A model generated the notes under the pieces. It was given only the letters and a program-made list of their open reading frames with translations. It searched no databases and was not told the DNA's origin. Position numbers and translations under genes: made by a program. 64,000 nt of DNA from Aricia agestis (lineage: Eukaryota; Arthropoda; Insecta; Lepidoptera; Lycaenidae): NCBI RefSeq assembly GCF_905147365.1, contig NC_056407.1, positions 19,451,980-19,515,979 of the forward strand, read 5' to 3'. Shown piece by piece: positions 40,633-54,123 of the stretch; position 1 is the first letter of the stretch; each line of letters begins with the position of its first letter.

Positions 40633-42828
40633 TACACTTTAGAAATGCTACCGGCTACCGCAGCCACTAAAAATTAAATTAAATAATGTAAATGAGATGT
40701 AAGCAGCTAATATAGATTATGTTGATAAAACTACCAAGGAAATGTATAAAATGCACAGTTGCGTCGTAAAATGCAAAGATATTATGTGTTTATCATTATT
40801 AATATCATTAAAATTATATTGTGTGAACGTGGTAAGTATGTTTAAAAATGTGTAATTACAATAAAACATATTATAAACACCTATAATATTATATTAAGAT
40901 CGAACAATGGGGATTGTCCATTTTTTTTTAATTTTGCTCATTACAAAAACATTTCGAGGAATAAGTTCAGGTATAAAAATACCCATTAGTTACTTATATT
41001 TTTGAACAAATATGTTTAAACTTTGTTTGACCTTCAATGGCGTTAAATTAGCAATAAATTCGACCAACATTATGTTTCAAACTTTTGGTAAGCTTCTCGT
41101 ATCAGCTTTCACATAATGAGAACTTGCATTTGACGAACCAGCCATTATAAATAAGATTGAAAGGAAAAAACATACTGCAGAGGTCAATTACTGGCCGCCG
41201 ATGATGACGTCAGAGCGAAACTTTAAAAATTTATTGAGAAAAAACTGGTCAATAAATTTCAAAATTATTTAATTTATATTCTTAAAATAACCTATTTTAA
41301 CGAAAAAATATATAAAAAGTACATGTGATTTTTTTTGGATAATGCCCATTTACGATAATTTTTTGTTTGACCTTCGGGTGAACAATGAGAAGAAAACAAT
41401 AGGTGTGGGAATCGAAGAGGTTGTAATTAGATAATAGCCAAATGAGTGCCAAGGATTCGTTTGTTTCGGAAGTATTGAGATGCACCGACTCTCAATAACA
41501 ATAGTTTTATTAAAATATAGTACCTATAATTCTTCATAATATTTAAGATATTATGAAGAAAAAAAAATCGTAAGTTAAATACTTACGGATGAAATGAAAA
41601 TGCTTAAAAGTTTTCTTACGCTTTTTTCACTGACCTCTTTTTATTTCCTAGATATTATTTAAGATACAGTTATAAACTGTAAGTAATTCATTTATTATCC
41701 TTAAAAGTTCCTTAAAAGTTAATTTATTTGCAGGATTATAGTTTCGCGGCGGATGAAAGCGAGATATTGTAACTATTACGTGTTTATTACTATCCATTAT
41801 GTCTTCAAACAAAGTAATGGAATGCTAATACCTAAATGCATAAAGCTTATACGGTTATATTTAACGGCAATAAAGTTAACAAGATTGGAAACGCATATTT
41901 ATCATTGTGTTTCGGAAAACGATAGAAAATAATTAGGTATTGTGTCTGCAGCGCTTGGAATCGATTTTGTTTTGACGAACGCCGCGCTCGTCCTAGAAAA
42001 TGCTCGTAAACACACATTTAGCAATATAAGCTTGAAGTACCTTATAATTCGTTCTAGAAGGTTCTAGTTGTCGTTAGTAAAGTAATTCTATGGAAACACC
42101 GACACCTGCGTAAATAAGGTGTGGGAACCGTCAGTTTTCCCACAAAAAAGTAGACCCTCTATATTTGTGACATATAACATAAAAATGGACCCAGTAGGTA
42201 CCTAATTTGTGAAATTATAGCACGTTCAAATAATATTTTCTTTTCAAATAATTCTTTCTCCTATTGGTTGCACCGTGATGTTATATGGCCAAAAGCATTC
42301 TTCAATAAACGGACTATCCAACACAGAAACAATTTTCCGATTTGAACCAGTACTTCCTGAAATTAGCGCTTTCGAACAAACAAAATAACAAACTCTTTAG
42401 CTTTATAACGTAAAGTTTTAGTAGTCTTGCTTTTGTAAGGAACCTATGCATTGAATTTTTGATAGGTCCCTATACCTCGACCAGTCAACAGCGCTACTGA
42501 GAAAATATAATTAATGCAATTATGTCCCGTCCCGTCGCACTCTTGGAGGTAAGACGAGTGACATTAATAAATAATTGACGGAGTATAAGGACAATTAATA
42601 AGATGAACCTTGGAAACTGTCCATCTGATTGCCCTCTGCTCTAGTTTTGAGTACACTGTCCCCTGCTAATATTTTCGACATAATAAATTTTGTTCACAAC
42701 ATCATACAAAATTCTTCGAAAAACCAAACATTTCGCTGTGATATAGAGTTAAAAAACACTTTTGAACTTTTGAGGCACATTTTAGTAGACAAGATTTTAT
42801 ACTTTAAGTTAATATTCATTTCACCTCC
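40633..42828. other. AT-rich intergenic DNA with a repeat tail
   Basis: No gene is seen. A 'gcgctttcgaacaaacaaaa' repeat tail ends near 42400. The 102-codon frame starting at 42629 runs into the hairpin element at 42831 and is not supported. Confidence 0.4.
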
Positions 42829-42830
42829 TG

Positions 42831-43001
42831 AGGGGTTAGTGCGAGTTTTATTCGATCATACGCATCGAGCACGTAAACGCGAATTTATATGGGATCAAAG
42901 CAGCGCCATCTACTGGCTAACGTGGATACTGCTTTGATCCCATATAAATTCGCGTTTACGCGCTCGATGCGTATGATCGAATAAAACTCGCACTAACCCC
43001 T
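42831..43001. mobile_element. Near-perfect hairpin MITE, 171 bp
   Basis: Arms of about 75-80 bp start aggggttagtgcgagtttta and are nearly perfect complements. The loop holds 'gcgccatctactggctaacg'. CTG is present on both sides as a possible 3-bp duplication. Confidence 0.75.
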
Positions 43002-44020
43002 CTGTTGTGGACAAGTGCCTAGGAAGCACTGTTAAATTGCATTTTTAATTATTCTCATTTAATTAGGGATTTTATCACGTTGCGGTAGATTCTATCGTAC
43101 CCGCAACTCTGCCTTAAGCGATGAGAGGAACACCATGGGGTTTTAGTGGGCAGACTACGCAGGAGTCCCACATGCCCCGGCCAATATCCCCAATTTGCCG
43201 GGGATGCGCAAAGCATTTCCCCATGTTAAAAAAAAGGGAATTTTATCACACAAAGTGGCAATGTCGATCCCATCTTGCTAGTATATTAACTTGAAACTAT
43301 TTTCTGATAACTAGATAACTAGAATACAATTTTTTTGCAAATTTATAACCAGGTGCAGCCAATATAAAACATTCATTTTGGGAAGTTAGCTCGAAAAAAA
43401 CAAATAATCTGCACGTGATCAAATTATATACTTAGCTGTATTAGTAGCTATGTACCAATTAATAGAGTCCGCATTATATTTTATTAAAGCTTACAAGGTG
43501 GAAACAATATCATTTTTATTTAGTATGTACTAATTTTAATGTTCGCAGTGCGATGACTTTGACTTATAGCTAAAAAACAACAATATAATTTATCTTAGAT
43601 GCTTGCTTATATTCCATACAAATTGTAAAGCTCCGGAATCTAAAATACAATTAAATATTAATATGAAAAATGCTAATGTTTGGGTAATATGTATATGTTA
43701 CAATTATTTAAATCATCATGTCGGTGCAAATTAAATCACAACATTCATTTTAAATGTAGCAGTTCGACCATTAAACTAACATGCATAGAAGTACAAAGTA
43801 AAATTTAATGTGCATTGTGCATAATAATTCGTAAGTCCGTATACAAAAACTCTGTTAACTAGAAATATGCATTTTAACGCGTTGTTTCATTAGTTAATGG
43901 TTGGTTAGATTTTGTTCGTAACGAAGTAGCAAAATATATAATACAAAAGGCTAGGTAGCTTACTGGTTGACTGATCAGCGCACTGGTCAAAACCTAAGAA
44001 CTAAAAACTTATGTTATAAC
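43002..44020. other. AT-rich intergenic DNA, nothing recognised
   Basis: A GC-richer patch at 43080-43220 ('accccatggggttttagtgg'-like text) resembles a fragment of a longer dispersed repeat, but I cannot define it. Confidence 0.35.
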
Positions 44021-44351
44021 TAGCTGTCCCGGCAAACGTTTCTTTGCCATATAAAGTATTTCGCCCGTTTTATTTTATTTAAGTGACTAAATAAGTACGG
44101 ACGTTGCCATGGTGACAACCATGGCAACGTCCATCGCTATCCCGTCGCACAAACAATAGTCGCCGTCAGTCTCGAGTTGTAATATTTTACTATTATTTAT
44201 TCAACTAATGCACTTATCAATATAAAAAGTACCCAGTAGCCGATTCTCAGACCCACTGAATATGCATATAAAATTTGGTTAAAATCAGTAAAGCCGTTTC
44301 GGAGGAGTACGCGGCCTAGCATTGTGACACGAGAATTTTATATATAAGATA
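44021..44351 (+). repeat. Dispersed repeat family H copy
   Basis: It starts 'actagctgtcccggcaaacg' and ends 'gagaattttatatataagat'. It contains a small hairpin 'gttgccatggtgacaac' against 'ccatggcaacg'. Confidence 0.65.
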
Positions 44352-45060
44352 TTCTAATGATTAAGGCGGGGATTAATCTCAATCAAAAACGATAACCTTG
44401 CACACAACCAAAGACCAAGCGTATATGCATCGCAATAAGATTCATTTTAGCTTAGCATAAAACTATAGGTTCTCGGGCGAATCTTCTCTATTTTTCATGT
44501 TTTTTTTAAATATCTTTGGAAATAAATATTAAGAAACAAAATTGTTCGGTTAAAGAATTTTTAATATAGATTTACTAACAATTTATTCAAATAAAATGTA
44601 CAATTATCCTAGTTAATACTTATATTTCGATGAAATAGAGTTTTTTCGGAGGTGAGTTTGTAAATTAATTACTGCCAAAGTATTACGTTTTATTAAAATG
44701 TTTATGGTTTAAGGTATTTTAAATATTGTGCTTTATATCTCATATTTTTTAACACTTCGTTATTATATTGGAACTAGGTAAACCGGGAGTCACGGAATAA
44801 CAAATTGGGGTTTATCCTCGCCTTAAGGCACTAAAAATGATTTTTCAAAATTGCACCCAAAAGGGGCTTAAGTGCACGTAAATGCAGGGTATTGACACTC
44901 TTGGGTATCAATATCAATTCCGCGCAGGTGAAGACGCGGGCATAAGCTTTAATCTAGTACCAAAATAACCAGAATCCACACTAATATTATAAATGCGAAA
45001 GTGTGTCTATCTGTCTGTTACATCTTTACGCCCAAAGAAGTTGCCTACTAAGAAGCCCTA

Positions 45061-45576
45061 CTATCAAGGAAGTTGATTCCCACCCACATAAGGGGTACGA
45101 ACCTTTGTGGCATAGGCCATCTTGATTTTTTTTCAAAATTTCCGAGCACGATAAAAGTGGTATATTTGGATAGAGTTTACTTATACAAACAAAAAATGTT
45201 ATAGGGCGGCGGCTAGATATGCCAGGCTCCATACAAAAATGTTCGAAGCCCTTTGGCCGCGTTATGACAAACCCGCCCCCGTATCACGTATCTTGCGAGA
45301 GCAATGCGATAGCAGTTATTGCGCGATAATTGCTCCAAAATCGCAATTCCGTATCACGTATCAGCCAAAACAATACGATTGCAATCGATCACTATTACAT
45401 GACACCATTGTTTGTGACATTCATGACACCCAGCAATCGCTCGCGCGATTATTGCTAGTGGATTGTTGATCGCTATTTTTACGTGATAAGGTAGCCGGCC
45501 GACAGATCGCGACTAACATTGAATGGACAGAACCCGGCCAAATGACGTAGGTCTGTCAACTGTCTAGGAATCAACA
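45061..45576. mobile_element. Family E MITE copy carrying an insertion
   Basis: The outer parts match family E ('tatcaaggaagttgattccc' at left, 'ctgtctaggaatcaacattg' at right). The central segment, about 45278-45493, starts 'gtatcacgtatc' and ends near 'tttacgtgataaggtag'. It is rich in 'gcgat/atcgc' motifs and looks like a second inserted element. Confidence 0.5.
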
Positions 45577-45901
45577 TTGTAGTCGACATTGTAGTCGCAG
45601 ATATCAGACAAGAGAGCAAATCCTAGAATCTAGAGCGTGCTCACTATACGCGCATCTTCGAAACCGAAAGTGTTGCTCAAGTAGTGCTCAAGAGCAGGTT
45701 GATGACACTAGGGCCTTGAGGACGGCGGACGGCGGTTCATTCAGCGCTGATGATTAAAAGCTCAATGTTAGCCTACCACAAAACAAAGTATTATTATGAA
45801 GGCATGCTAAGAAATTAGATCTACCAAAAACTCAAAGAATTCTATTATAAATAGAAGTTTTTGCAAAAACTATGTATAGATATACCAAGTATCAGGTAGA
45901 T

Positions 45902-46130
45902 CAGGGGTTCCCAAACTTATTTTGTCTACTGCCCACTCTGAGAAAAAATTCAATCAAAGTCGCGATCAGGGGTTCCCAAACTTATTTTGTCTACTGCCCA
46001 CTTTGAGAAAAGATTATGTTTTAGTGCACCCCTTGTTTCAATTTAAAATGCATCCAGATGAAATAAATCACCCCCAAGCCACTACACAACGCCCCCATTT
46101 TTTTTCTGGGTCCCACACCCCCCTTTAGAC
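45902..46130 (+). mobile_element. hAT end fragment with an internal tandem duplication
   Basis: 'caggggttcccaaacttatt' is a classic hAT-type terminal sequence. It appears twice, 62-63 bp apart, each time followed by 'ttgtctactgcccact'. No matching right end is seen, so the element is truncated. Confidence 0.55.
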
Positions 46131-46460
46131 CTTCAGCGCGAACAAGATAGATAAGTATATTATGACTAAAAACTAAAAAGTAAAGACGCAAAATATTGCA
46201 TGTTAAATTTAAAATAGATTAGAAATATTTTCAATTGGATATAAATCGATTACGACCGACGAATTGATTTTACTTATAAAATCGTTTTTTTATGTAAATA
46301 ATATAGTAATCGATTTATTTTTTTATTTTAGGCTTGAAACTCTACTACAGTTCCAATTAACTACAGTTTTGAATTGCGACTGCATTTATTGATCCCAAAA
46401 ATAAAGTAAACACTAATAAAACCCAATATACGTGCACTTTTTCCACTCTATTATAACTTA

Positions 46461-46800
46461 CTAGATGTTCCGCGCGGCTTCGCCCGCGTAACTTAGAAAT
46501 TTCACGGAAACCGTAAATTTTTCCGCAAAAAATAACCTATGTTATTTCACGTGGTCATGTGTGCCCGCGTAACTGTATTAACGTGTATTAATTTGTTAAT
46601 AACATAGAAATTGCTCCAGTAGTTCTTAAGATAATAAGCAATTTCATATAATTTTCCTCGTTTTTTCCACATTTTCCTCTGTTATTTCGCTACAATTGAA
46701 CTCGATAAATGGGCTACCTAACACTGAAAGAATTTATGCAAATCTGACCTGTAGTTCCTGAGATTAGCGCGTTCAAACAAACGAACAAACTCTTCAGCTT
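46461..46800 (+). repeat. Dispersed repeat ('actagatgttccgcgcggct')
   Basis: It starts 'actagatgttccgcgcggct' and ends 'cgttcaaacaaacgaacaaa', with the tail block also present at 39650 and 42215. Confidence 0.55.
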
Positions 46801-46875
46801 TATATTATTATTAATAAGTATATAGATACCTATCTCCTATTATTATTTGATTGGTTTTGAAACCGGTCATTCACT

Positions 46876-47095
46876 AATCCATACTAATATTATAAATGCG
46901 AAAGTGTGTCAGTCTGTCTGTCTCTCTGTCTGTTACCTCTTCACGCCTAAACCGCTGAACCGATTTTGCTGAAATTTGGTATCAAGATACTTTGAGTCCC
47001 GGGAAAGGACATAGGATACTTTTTATCCCGGAAAAATGTACGGTTCTCCCGCGATAAACGAATTTTGGCGCAACGGAGTTGCGGGCGTCATCTAG
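46876..47095 (+). repeat. Dispersed repeat ('ccatactaatattataaa' type), complete-looking copy
   Basis: It runs from 'tccatactaatattataaat' to 'gttgcgggcgtcatctagt' with a (tctg)n stretch. It is the reference copy for this family in the window. Confidence 0.65.
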
Positions 47096-47099
47096 TTTG

Positions 47100-47600
47100 T
47101 TAATAATTACTAAATATAGTAAAATTAAACTTGAGAGGTGTTAAGGGACATCCGGGTGGAACGAAGTTATTTCTTATGTACAAAAAACCTGTATACACTC
47201 AAAAAAAGAGAGAGGGGGAGAGAGGGAGAGACAGAGAGAGAAACACGCGCTGCCGCACGTCTTACAGCTATAGCATTTTTGCTGTATTTGTAATATACCG
47301 ACACTTTTGTGTCATGTCGTTACAACTCTTTCCGTCTAGCCCCCTTTCGCAATGCGCGATAAGGAACTTTATTTCAAAAGTGCATGTAAATTGTGTTTTA
47401 CAATAAACTATACAACAACGATGTCAAATATCTATGCAGTACAATCAATTACATATTATAGAAATATAGTAGCCAGTATGCCTGATTTGATAGTTAGTAA
47501 TGACTAATGATCATAATATAATTTATCGAAACGAACACTAATTACTAGGAAGTAGGAACTCTAAATATTCTAACGGCCGTTCCCAATATTCAATCTATCT
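47100..47600. other. Intergenic DNA, nothing recognised
   Basis: A short GA-rich tract (about 47200-47242) is the only notable feature. Confidence 0.4.
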
Positions 47601-47601
47601 C

Positions 47602-47703
47602 TGGGGCCCTATTATGAGCTCTTAAATCCATTCACTTTACGTCCTTATACTGTCAGATAAGGACGTAAAAAGAATGAATTTAAGAGCTCATGATAGAGGC
47701 CCT
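47602..47703. mobile_element. Foldback MITE, about 100 bp
   Basis: Arms 'ggggccctattatgagctct' and 'agagctcatgatagaggccc' enclose a second hairpin ('gtccttatactgtcagataa' region). Confidence 0.65.
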
Positions 47704-48211
47704 GGTTTGACTTACGACCGATCGTAGCTAACATTGAATTGACATAAAATATAGTCGCCAAAATACGGTGACAAAGTAATTAGGCACACCGAAGCACGTG
47801 AAAGTATTGTAGTGCTCGAAGCAAGTTCACCGTTACTAGCATTAGGTCAAATTAAATAGCCACCGTTAGTGAAAGAGCCATCAAAATTACTATCAAAACC
47901 GACACAGCGCGACGGATTTAATTACATTAGTCTTTGTGCGCCTTGATAATAAAAATATTTACATAGTGAATGAGATATACCTATGGTCTCTATGGTATGT
48001 TTGTTTTTGTCTGCAACATTGAAAAAGTCGCATAGCAGACACAGACACCGGATTTTGAGTAACGCTACATGAAAATTTTTATTAGTGAGATGTGTACAGT
48101 CAGTGTAGTCAATACCAAAATCCTTATTTTAAAATAGGATAACAACAAGTTTAAAACAATATTTGTGACTAATATCCCATCAACTCCGAAGTGGCACGCG
48201 GGTGCCGCATA

Positions 48212-48421
48212 AAGGAGTGAGCACACTGAGACGGGCCGTGCCGGGGCTCAGCGTGCCGGGGCTCATCGCAAAAATCCGCCTCCATACAATTTGTATGGAA
48301 GCGGAAATCCGTTGCGCCCCGACACAGTGTGCGATACGCGCATCCGCTTCCATACAAATTGTATAGAGGCGGATTTTTGCGATGAGCCCCGGCACGGCCC
48401 GTCTCAGTGTGCTCACTCCTT
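48212..48421. mobile_element. TA-flanked foldback MITE, 210 bp
   Basis: Ends aaggagtgagcacactgaga and the complement are flanked by TA (48210-48211, 48422-48423). The left arm contains a 16-bp repeat of 'gtgccggggctcagc'. Short frames on both strands here are arm read-through. Confidence 0.75.
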
Positions 48422-48424
48422 TAC

Positions 48425-49350
48425 AATTGAATATCTATTGTGTCTGCGATTCTCACGATTTGATTACTATTGCTTCTTACACGACTGCCTAAAAGGGCAT
48501 GTTCGGTATTTATTTATGTTTCTACATGCCAGGATAAATAATATTCATTCTTAAGAGTAGATTAGTAGATCCCTCACTTCTAGACTTCAAATCTAAACAA
48601 CACCTAACCTAGTAAGTAGCTAAAATTTATGCAAAATTCCACCAAAATCAATCCAGTAGCTCGTACTTGTTATCAATTAAACTTTTCCTTTTCATTAGTG
48701 TAGATCTCGGAATATTCATTATCATTACCACGCGACGAGATTACCTTCACCTTCTGTGTGTGTTACTTAATCGTTGTACGTTCATAACCTACATGCACAT
48801 AATCGCCTACCGAAACAATTCAATTAAGCCGCTGAATAAATATACATAACATATTACATACAATTTTAGGTAAGGAGCAGGTAAAAGATAGACAAGAGTA
48901 TGTAAATCTTTGGCGACACTAAAAGTAGAAAATGTATAAAATGTAAATTAATTGATGAAAATTTGAAAATGTTTCAGCGAATTGCAAAAAGTTTCTTTAT
49001 AAGTTAAATTATTATTATTGAGGAAGATATTTGCTTAAATATCTAAATATAAATTGTTTTTTCGGGAATCTTCCCTTAACTGAAAGCATAATATTATATT
49101 TTTTAATTAGGAACTGAAACTTAAACTAGCCTGCACACTGCGAAATTAAAACATCCCTAACTCTATTAACAATAGTTAAAAATGTACTTTTTAATTGAGT
49201 TTCAAAGCTTGTGGGCCGTTTTTCTGACCCTAGCTTCGATTTCAAAACTACCTCTTGAGCTTTTCTTTTATAACGAATTTTCCTGAATAATTGTCAATTG
49301 ATAATAATCATTTAATTTATGGACTTATTGACCTACCTTTTCACGATCGC
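48425..49350. other. AT-rich intergenic DNA, nothing recognised
   Basis: No frame longer than about 60 codons and no delimited element. Confidence 0.45.
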
Positions 49351-49354
49351 ACTA

Positions 49355-49430
49355 CACAGGTACAGCGTCAGGTACACCAGGTACACCAGGTACACCAGGT
49401 ACAACAGGTAAAGGTACAAAAGGTACAGTC
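49355..49430 (+). repeat. Minisatellite of about 10 bp ('caggtacacc')
   Basis: Repeated 'caggtacac' units, decaying to 'aggtaaaggtac' and 'aaaggtacag', run for about 75 bp. A GC-rich hairpin ('ctgcgcgggcgccgcgcag') follows at 49453-49473. Confidence 0.75.
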
Positions 49431-49880
49431 GCACTACACAACTGGCCGAGGAGGCTCTGCGCGGGCGCCGCGCAGCCTCTTACTTATAGCCTCACAGACG
49501 TTACACTTTCCCCACCCTTCTTCAATTTCTCTAATAAACAGACTTTTCGTATGAAGGGCTTTTTCAGTTTTTTTTATGTATATTGTATACTTAAACTATT
49601 TTTTTTTAATTATATTTTGAATGTATATTGTGCATAGGTTGCATGCGCAACTGGATATACACTACCTCATAAGTTATGACGTATAAGATACTAGGTACGT
49701 CATGATTCATAGCTTAGTTGTTTATGGATATAATATATTATATTTTTTAATATATTTTACAATGATCTAAAAATCACACCAAATTATTTAAGAATACATA
49801 GTACAGAATTAAAACGCATTAAAGAATCCGAGTTATTTGCATGTTTTTTGATTAAAAATTTAATAGTCTTTTTATAATAT

Positions 49881-50192
49881 ATAAAATTCTCGTGTCGCAA
49901 TGTTAGTTACCGTACTCCTCCGAAACGGATTTACTGATTTTTACCTAATTTTATGTGCATATTCAGTAGGTCTGAGAATCGGCTACTGGCTATAACTTTT
50001 TATATTGATAAGGGCATATTTTGTTAAATAAATAATAGTAAATTATTACAACTCGAGTCAGTCTCGACCACTGTTTGTGCGACGGGATAGCGATAGATTT
50101 TGCCATGGTGACATACTTATTTAGTCACTTCAATAAAATAATATGGGCGAAATACTTTATATGGCAAAGAAACGTTTGCCGGGACAGCTAGT
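49881..50192 (-). repeat. Dispersed repeat family H copy (reversed)
   Basis: It runs from 'atatataaaattctcgtgtc' to 'cgtttgccgggacagctagt', the complement of the 44021 copy. Confidence 0.65.
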
Positions 50193-50239
50193 TTTCTATA
50201 AAAACTTACTGACTCAATTCTCTCCTCTCAAATTTTTTT

Positions 50240-50573
50240 TTAATGAAATAAGGGGGCAAACTAGCAAACGGGTCACCTGATGGAAAGCAACATCCGTCGC
50301 CCATGGACACTCGCAGCATCAGAGGAGCTGCAAGTGCGTTGCCGGCGTTTTAAGAGGGAAATGGGGTAATAGGGGAGGGAAGGGAAGGGAATAGGGGAAG
50401 GTAGGGAGGGGAAGGGAATAGGTTAGGGGATTGGGCCTCCGGTAAACTCACTCACTCGCCGAAACACAGCGCAAGCGCTGTTTCACTCCGGTTTTCTGTG
50501 AGAACGTGGTATTTCTCCGGTCGAGCCGGCCCATTCGTGCCGAAGCATGGCTCTCCCACGTATAAAATTAAAA
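50240..50573 (+). repeat. Dispersed repeat family G copy
   Basis: It starts 'atgaaataagggggcaaact' and continues through 'gggtcacctgatggaaagca' and a GA-rich stretch to 'gccgaagcatggctctccca'. It is the uninterrupted counterpart of 26262-26627. Confidence 0.68.
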
Positions 50574-51189
50574 ACTTTTTGAAGTAAGCTGTACTACCTG
50601 GATCGAATACAATAAATTTGATTATGGTAGTTCTAGATCTGAATTCTAGAATAAAATGATGAATAAATTAATTGAATTGTGAATTTAAACCATTTCCGAC
50701 CCACTTGCACACTCGTTTAAAATAATGAAATCACATACTCAGGAGCAGATAATTTATAACCATGAAGATGAAAGAAACTATATTATGTATTGACGTCATA
50801 ATAATGAATGTTCTGATTTATCAAACTTTATCTCACCATTCCACCTCTGATAGTCTAAAATGAGCGAAAGCAGGAAAATATAATCATGGTGTCAGTTTTA
50901 TGAATGAAATAAAATAAACTAATTAGAAAGAGAATCGTTAGTGCAAGCCGCCAGGTTTATTGTATAAGAAAGTTAACGTAGAGACCTATACGCGCTACGG
51001 TATGTAAAGTTCAGTATTAATAATAATAATAATAGCTCCACCACATAACAGACTCCAGCAAAATAATAGACCACCGTCACCGAAACCAGTGTGGTTTCGG
51101 TGACGGTAGCCGGTTTCATTGAAACCAGGCCAGCTACGCAGGAGTAATTTTATAGTGCCCAAGTGTGTGCGCAGTACACAAGAGCACTC

Positions 51190-51434
51190 TCTATTCCTTT
51201 ACTCTCATAACCCAGACGGACGGAAGACCGATACGACTGGCGAGATATCAGGCGCAGGACCTAGTTTTTACATGACCATCCGACGCATTCAGAATCATTT
51301 TACTTGTCAAACAATCAGGTGATCAGCCTGTATTGTCTTAACCAAACTCGGAAATAACATGTTTCCAACGTGGGAATCGAACCCACGACCTCCGAGTCGA
51401 GAGCCGCGCTCCATACCACTAGACCACGGAGGCG
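51190..51434 (-). mobile_element. Second type of tRNA-derived SINE
   Basis: The minus-strand head has an A-box-like 'tggtctagtggtatgg' and B box 'gggttcgattccc'. The body then includes 'ttatttccgagtttggttaa' and 'caggctgatcacctgattgt'. This layout is common in lepidopteran SINEs. It differs from the SINE at 35852. Confidence 0.72.
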
Positions 51435-51466
51435 TTAGAGTTCAGAGTTCAGTATTATTTTACTAC

Positions 51467-51562
51467 TAGATGAGGCCCGCAACTCCGTTGCGCTAATATT
51501 CGTTTATCGCGCGGGAACCGTACATTTTCCGCGATGAAAAGTACCCTATGTTCTTCCCCTGG
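51467..51562 (-). repeat. Dispersed repeat fragment ('cccgcaactccgttgcgcta')
   Basis: Reverse partial copy of the 46876 family. AT-rich palindromic sequence follows at 51660-51745. Confidence 0.55.
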
Positions 51563-52198
51563 ACTCATTTAGGCGTTACGAGTTTTTTTTTACCTTGTAT
51601 CTGTGTAATATGTGTATTTAAGTGTAGTGTGATGTGAATGTTTGTTGAATAAATGTTTATTATTATTACTATTATATAATTATATTATATTATAATTATT
51701 ATATACATAATTATTATATAATTATATTATATTATATAATAATTATGTACAATCTTTCATCCCCTATTTTTGTATGTTGTTATTGTAACTGTGATTGTGC
51801 ACATTAAAGTATTCAATCATTCAATCATTCATTTTTTTTTTCGAATACTTACATCACAACATCTACCTGCATGCCAAACAGCCCGATCCGTCCAGTGGTT
51901 TGCGCTGTGCGTTGATAAATCACTATGTCAGTCAGTCAGTCACCTTTGAGTTATGTATATTTAGAGATAGTAAGTCACCAAGATTTATCTGACTTATTTT
52001 TAGGGTTCCTTACCCATAGGGTGAAAACGGAAGATACTAAAATAAAATAAATAATTGAATAATTAATTAACAATTAACAAACAAACTCTTCCGCTTTATA
52101 ATATTATAATATTAAGTATATAATTATAATAGCTAGGTATCCAGTATCCTTAATATAACAGCTCCAATAACAAAAAAGTAAAAAATAATATGTTTTAC

Positions 52199-53120
52199 TA
52201 GCTGCCCCGGTGAACTTCGTGTCATTTTAATACCTTCCCTGGACTTAAAAAATTATCCCAATCCGTTCAGCCGTTTTCGAGTTTTAGCGTTACTAACACA
52301 ATTGAAAATCCATTTTTATATAATATATAGATTTGTTATATAATTATTTTGCTGACATAAAAAGTGTGAATTGGCTCACAATTCACAATAAAAAATATTT
52401 CGTTCATAAAATGTATTCCAAAATCTCGGGCCGAAAACGATTGACGTCACCTTTGTTCCGGAGATTTCGCCAAAATATTAAATAAAGGGTTTTGTTGTTT
52501 TGGAATTACATTTCTCGTGAAATGTTTTCGCATCAGTGAAATTTTGTTCGAATTTAGGAACTTTCTAGGGTTCCGTAGTCAACAAATAACCCTTATACTT
52601 TCGGTCTGTCCGTCCGTCTGTCTGTCCGCGGATTCGCTGAGACTGTAAGGCCTACAAAGCTGTAATTCAGCATGAATGCACATCTTAATGATACCGACAA
52701 AATGGTAATATAAAATCTTATTCTTTTTACGGTACCTCCCCTACACATCAATGGGGTGATTTTTTTTTCACGTCCACCCCACCGTGTGCGGTGTCGATGG
52801 ATAGGTTTTTAGGGTTCCGTAGTCAACAAGGGACCCTTATAGTTTCGGTCTGTCCATCCATCTGTCCGTCTGTCTGTCTGTCTGTCTGTCCGCTGTTTTG
52901 CTCAGAGACTATAAGACCTGCAAAGCTGTAATTCGGCATGAAATACTCGTATTAATGGTGCCGACAAAATCTATATATATAAAAATGGATTTTCAAATGT
53001 GTTAGTCACGCTAAAACTCGAAAACGGCTGCACGGATTGGGCTGATTTTAGTCTTAAAATATTCATAGAAGTCCAGGGAAGGTTTTAAAGTGACACGAAG
53101 TTCACCGGGACAGCTAGTGG
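52199..53120. repeat. Nested dispersed repeats (family C copies between inverted repeat ends)
   Basis: A short repeat ('actagctgccccggtgaact' to 'tccatttttatataatatat') lies reversed at 52199-52332 and forward at 52975-53120. Between them are two family C segments (52565-52740 and 52808-52970) in the same orientation. This is a layered repeat block without genes. Confidence 0.55.
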
Positions 53121-53705
53121 TATATAAAATCTTAAAATAAAAAAAAATTATGGGACCTCCCCTACACATCAAGCGGGGATGATTTTTTTTTCACGCACAC
53201 CCCACCGTGTGGGGTGTCGTTGGATACGTTTTTTTTTAATATTACGAGGATTCATACATAAATTTTTCCGATTTAGGGATCCATTTGTGAAATATGAAGT
53301 TTTAAAGTAGAAAAAATCTAAGCGTCCCTTCTACAATCAACATCTCTGATAGTACAAGCACATAATATGCCTACTATTTATACACAGGCAGGAACAAACA
53401 GTTTGTAAAGCTAACAGTCGTGGAGTTTCTCCTTAACGAAACTGTTTACTTGTGATAAACGCGCTGGTCCACATGTGACCTTAGAGCCAATCTGTATTAT
53501 CCTAATCTGGGCAACGAATGACTCAGAGGAAGAAGGAAACTTTAAAGCAGTGTATTTCAACCTGTGGGTCGACCCCTGGGGAGTCGCGAAGCTTCTGTCG
53601 CCAGAGGTTGAGAGAAGTATTTCAGTAATAAAAACAATAAAGATTAAAAAATGGATATAACGAGTAGGGAAATTTCAACAAATTGATAATCATAAGCATA
53701 CGTAA

Positions 53706-54123
53706 AATCAGAGAAGTTGATTCATATGCAGATGGCAGACCTTCTTATTTTGGTCGCGTTTTGTCAAACCCAGCCGACAGATGACGTCTAACGGTGCGTC
53801 CACATTTGTATCATTTGCGCGAACAGATCTCCGATATCTCCGTCGCGTATCATCGAAGCGTGTCAAAATGATACGCGTATCATGATACGCCCCGATCGCT
53901 ATTAACCGCGTATCTGATACGTGTCGTATCAAATACACACATGATCGGCAGAATGATCTAATAGGCGTCCACACTGTGATACGCATACTTGATACGGCAC
54001 GATGATCGCGACGGAGATCTGATCGCGCAAATGATACAAATGTGGACGCACCCTTAGTTGACATAATCAGACCAAATGATGTAGGTCCGTCAACGGCCTA
54101 TGAATCAATTTCTTCGATGGTAC
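53706..54123. mobile_element. Family E MITE with a nested foldback element
   Basis: Ends 'tcagagaagttgattcatat' and 'tgaatcaatttcttcgatgg' mark family E. Inside, 53788-54056 is a foldback element with arms 'ggtgcgtccacatttgtatc' and complement, dense in 'gatacgcgtatc' motifs. The 118-codon minus-strand frame here is read-through of this foldback. Confidence 0.65.

Noticed and set aside
42629..42937. A 102-codon plus-strand protein
   Set aside because: The frame runs into one arm of the hairpin element at 42831 and shows no domain.
48169..48554. Several Met-started frames with repeated residues on both strands
   Set aside because: They are the two arms of a TA-flanked hairpin MITE.
51355..51435. 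A functional tRNA gene on the minus strand
   Set aside because: The tRNA-like part continues into a lepidopteran SINE body, and the stems are imperfect.
53708..54064. A 118-codon minus-strand protein
   Set aside because: It is read-through of a foldback element full of gatac/gtatc motifs.
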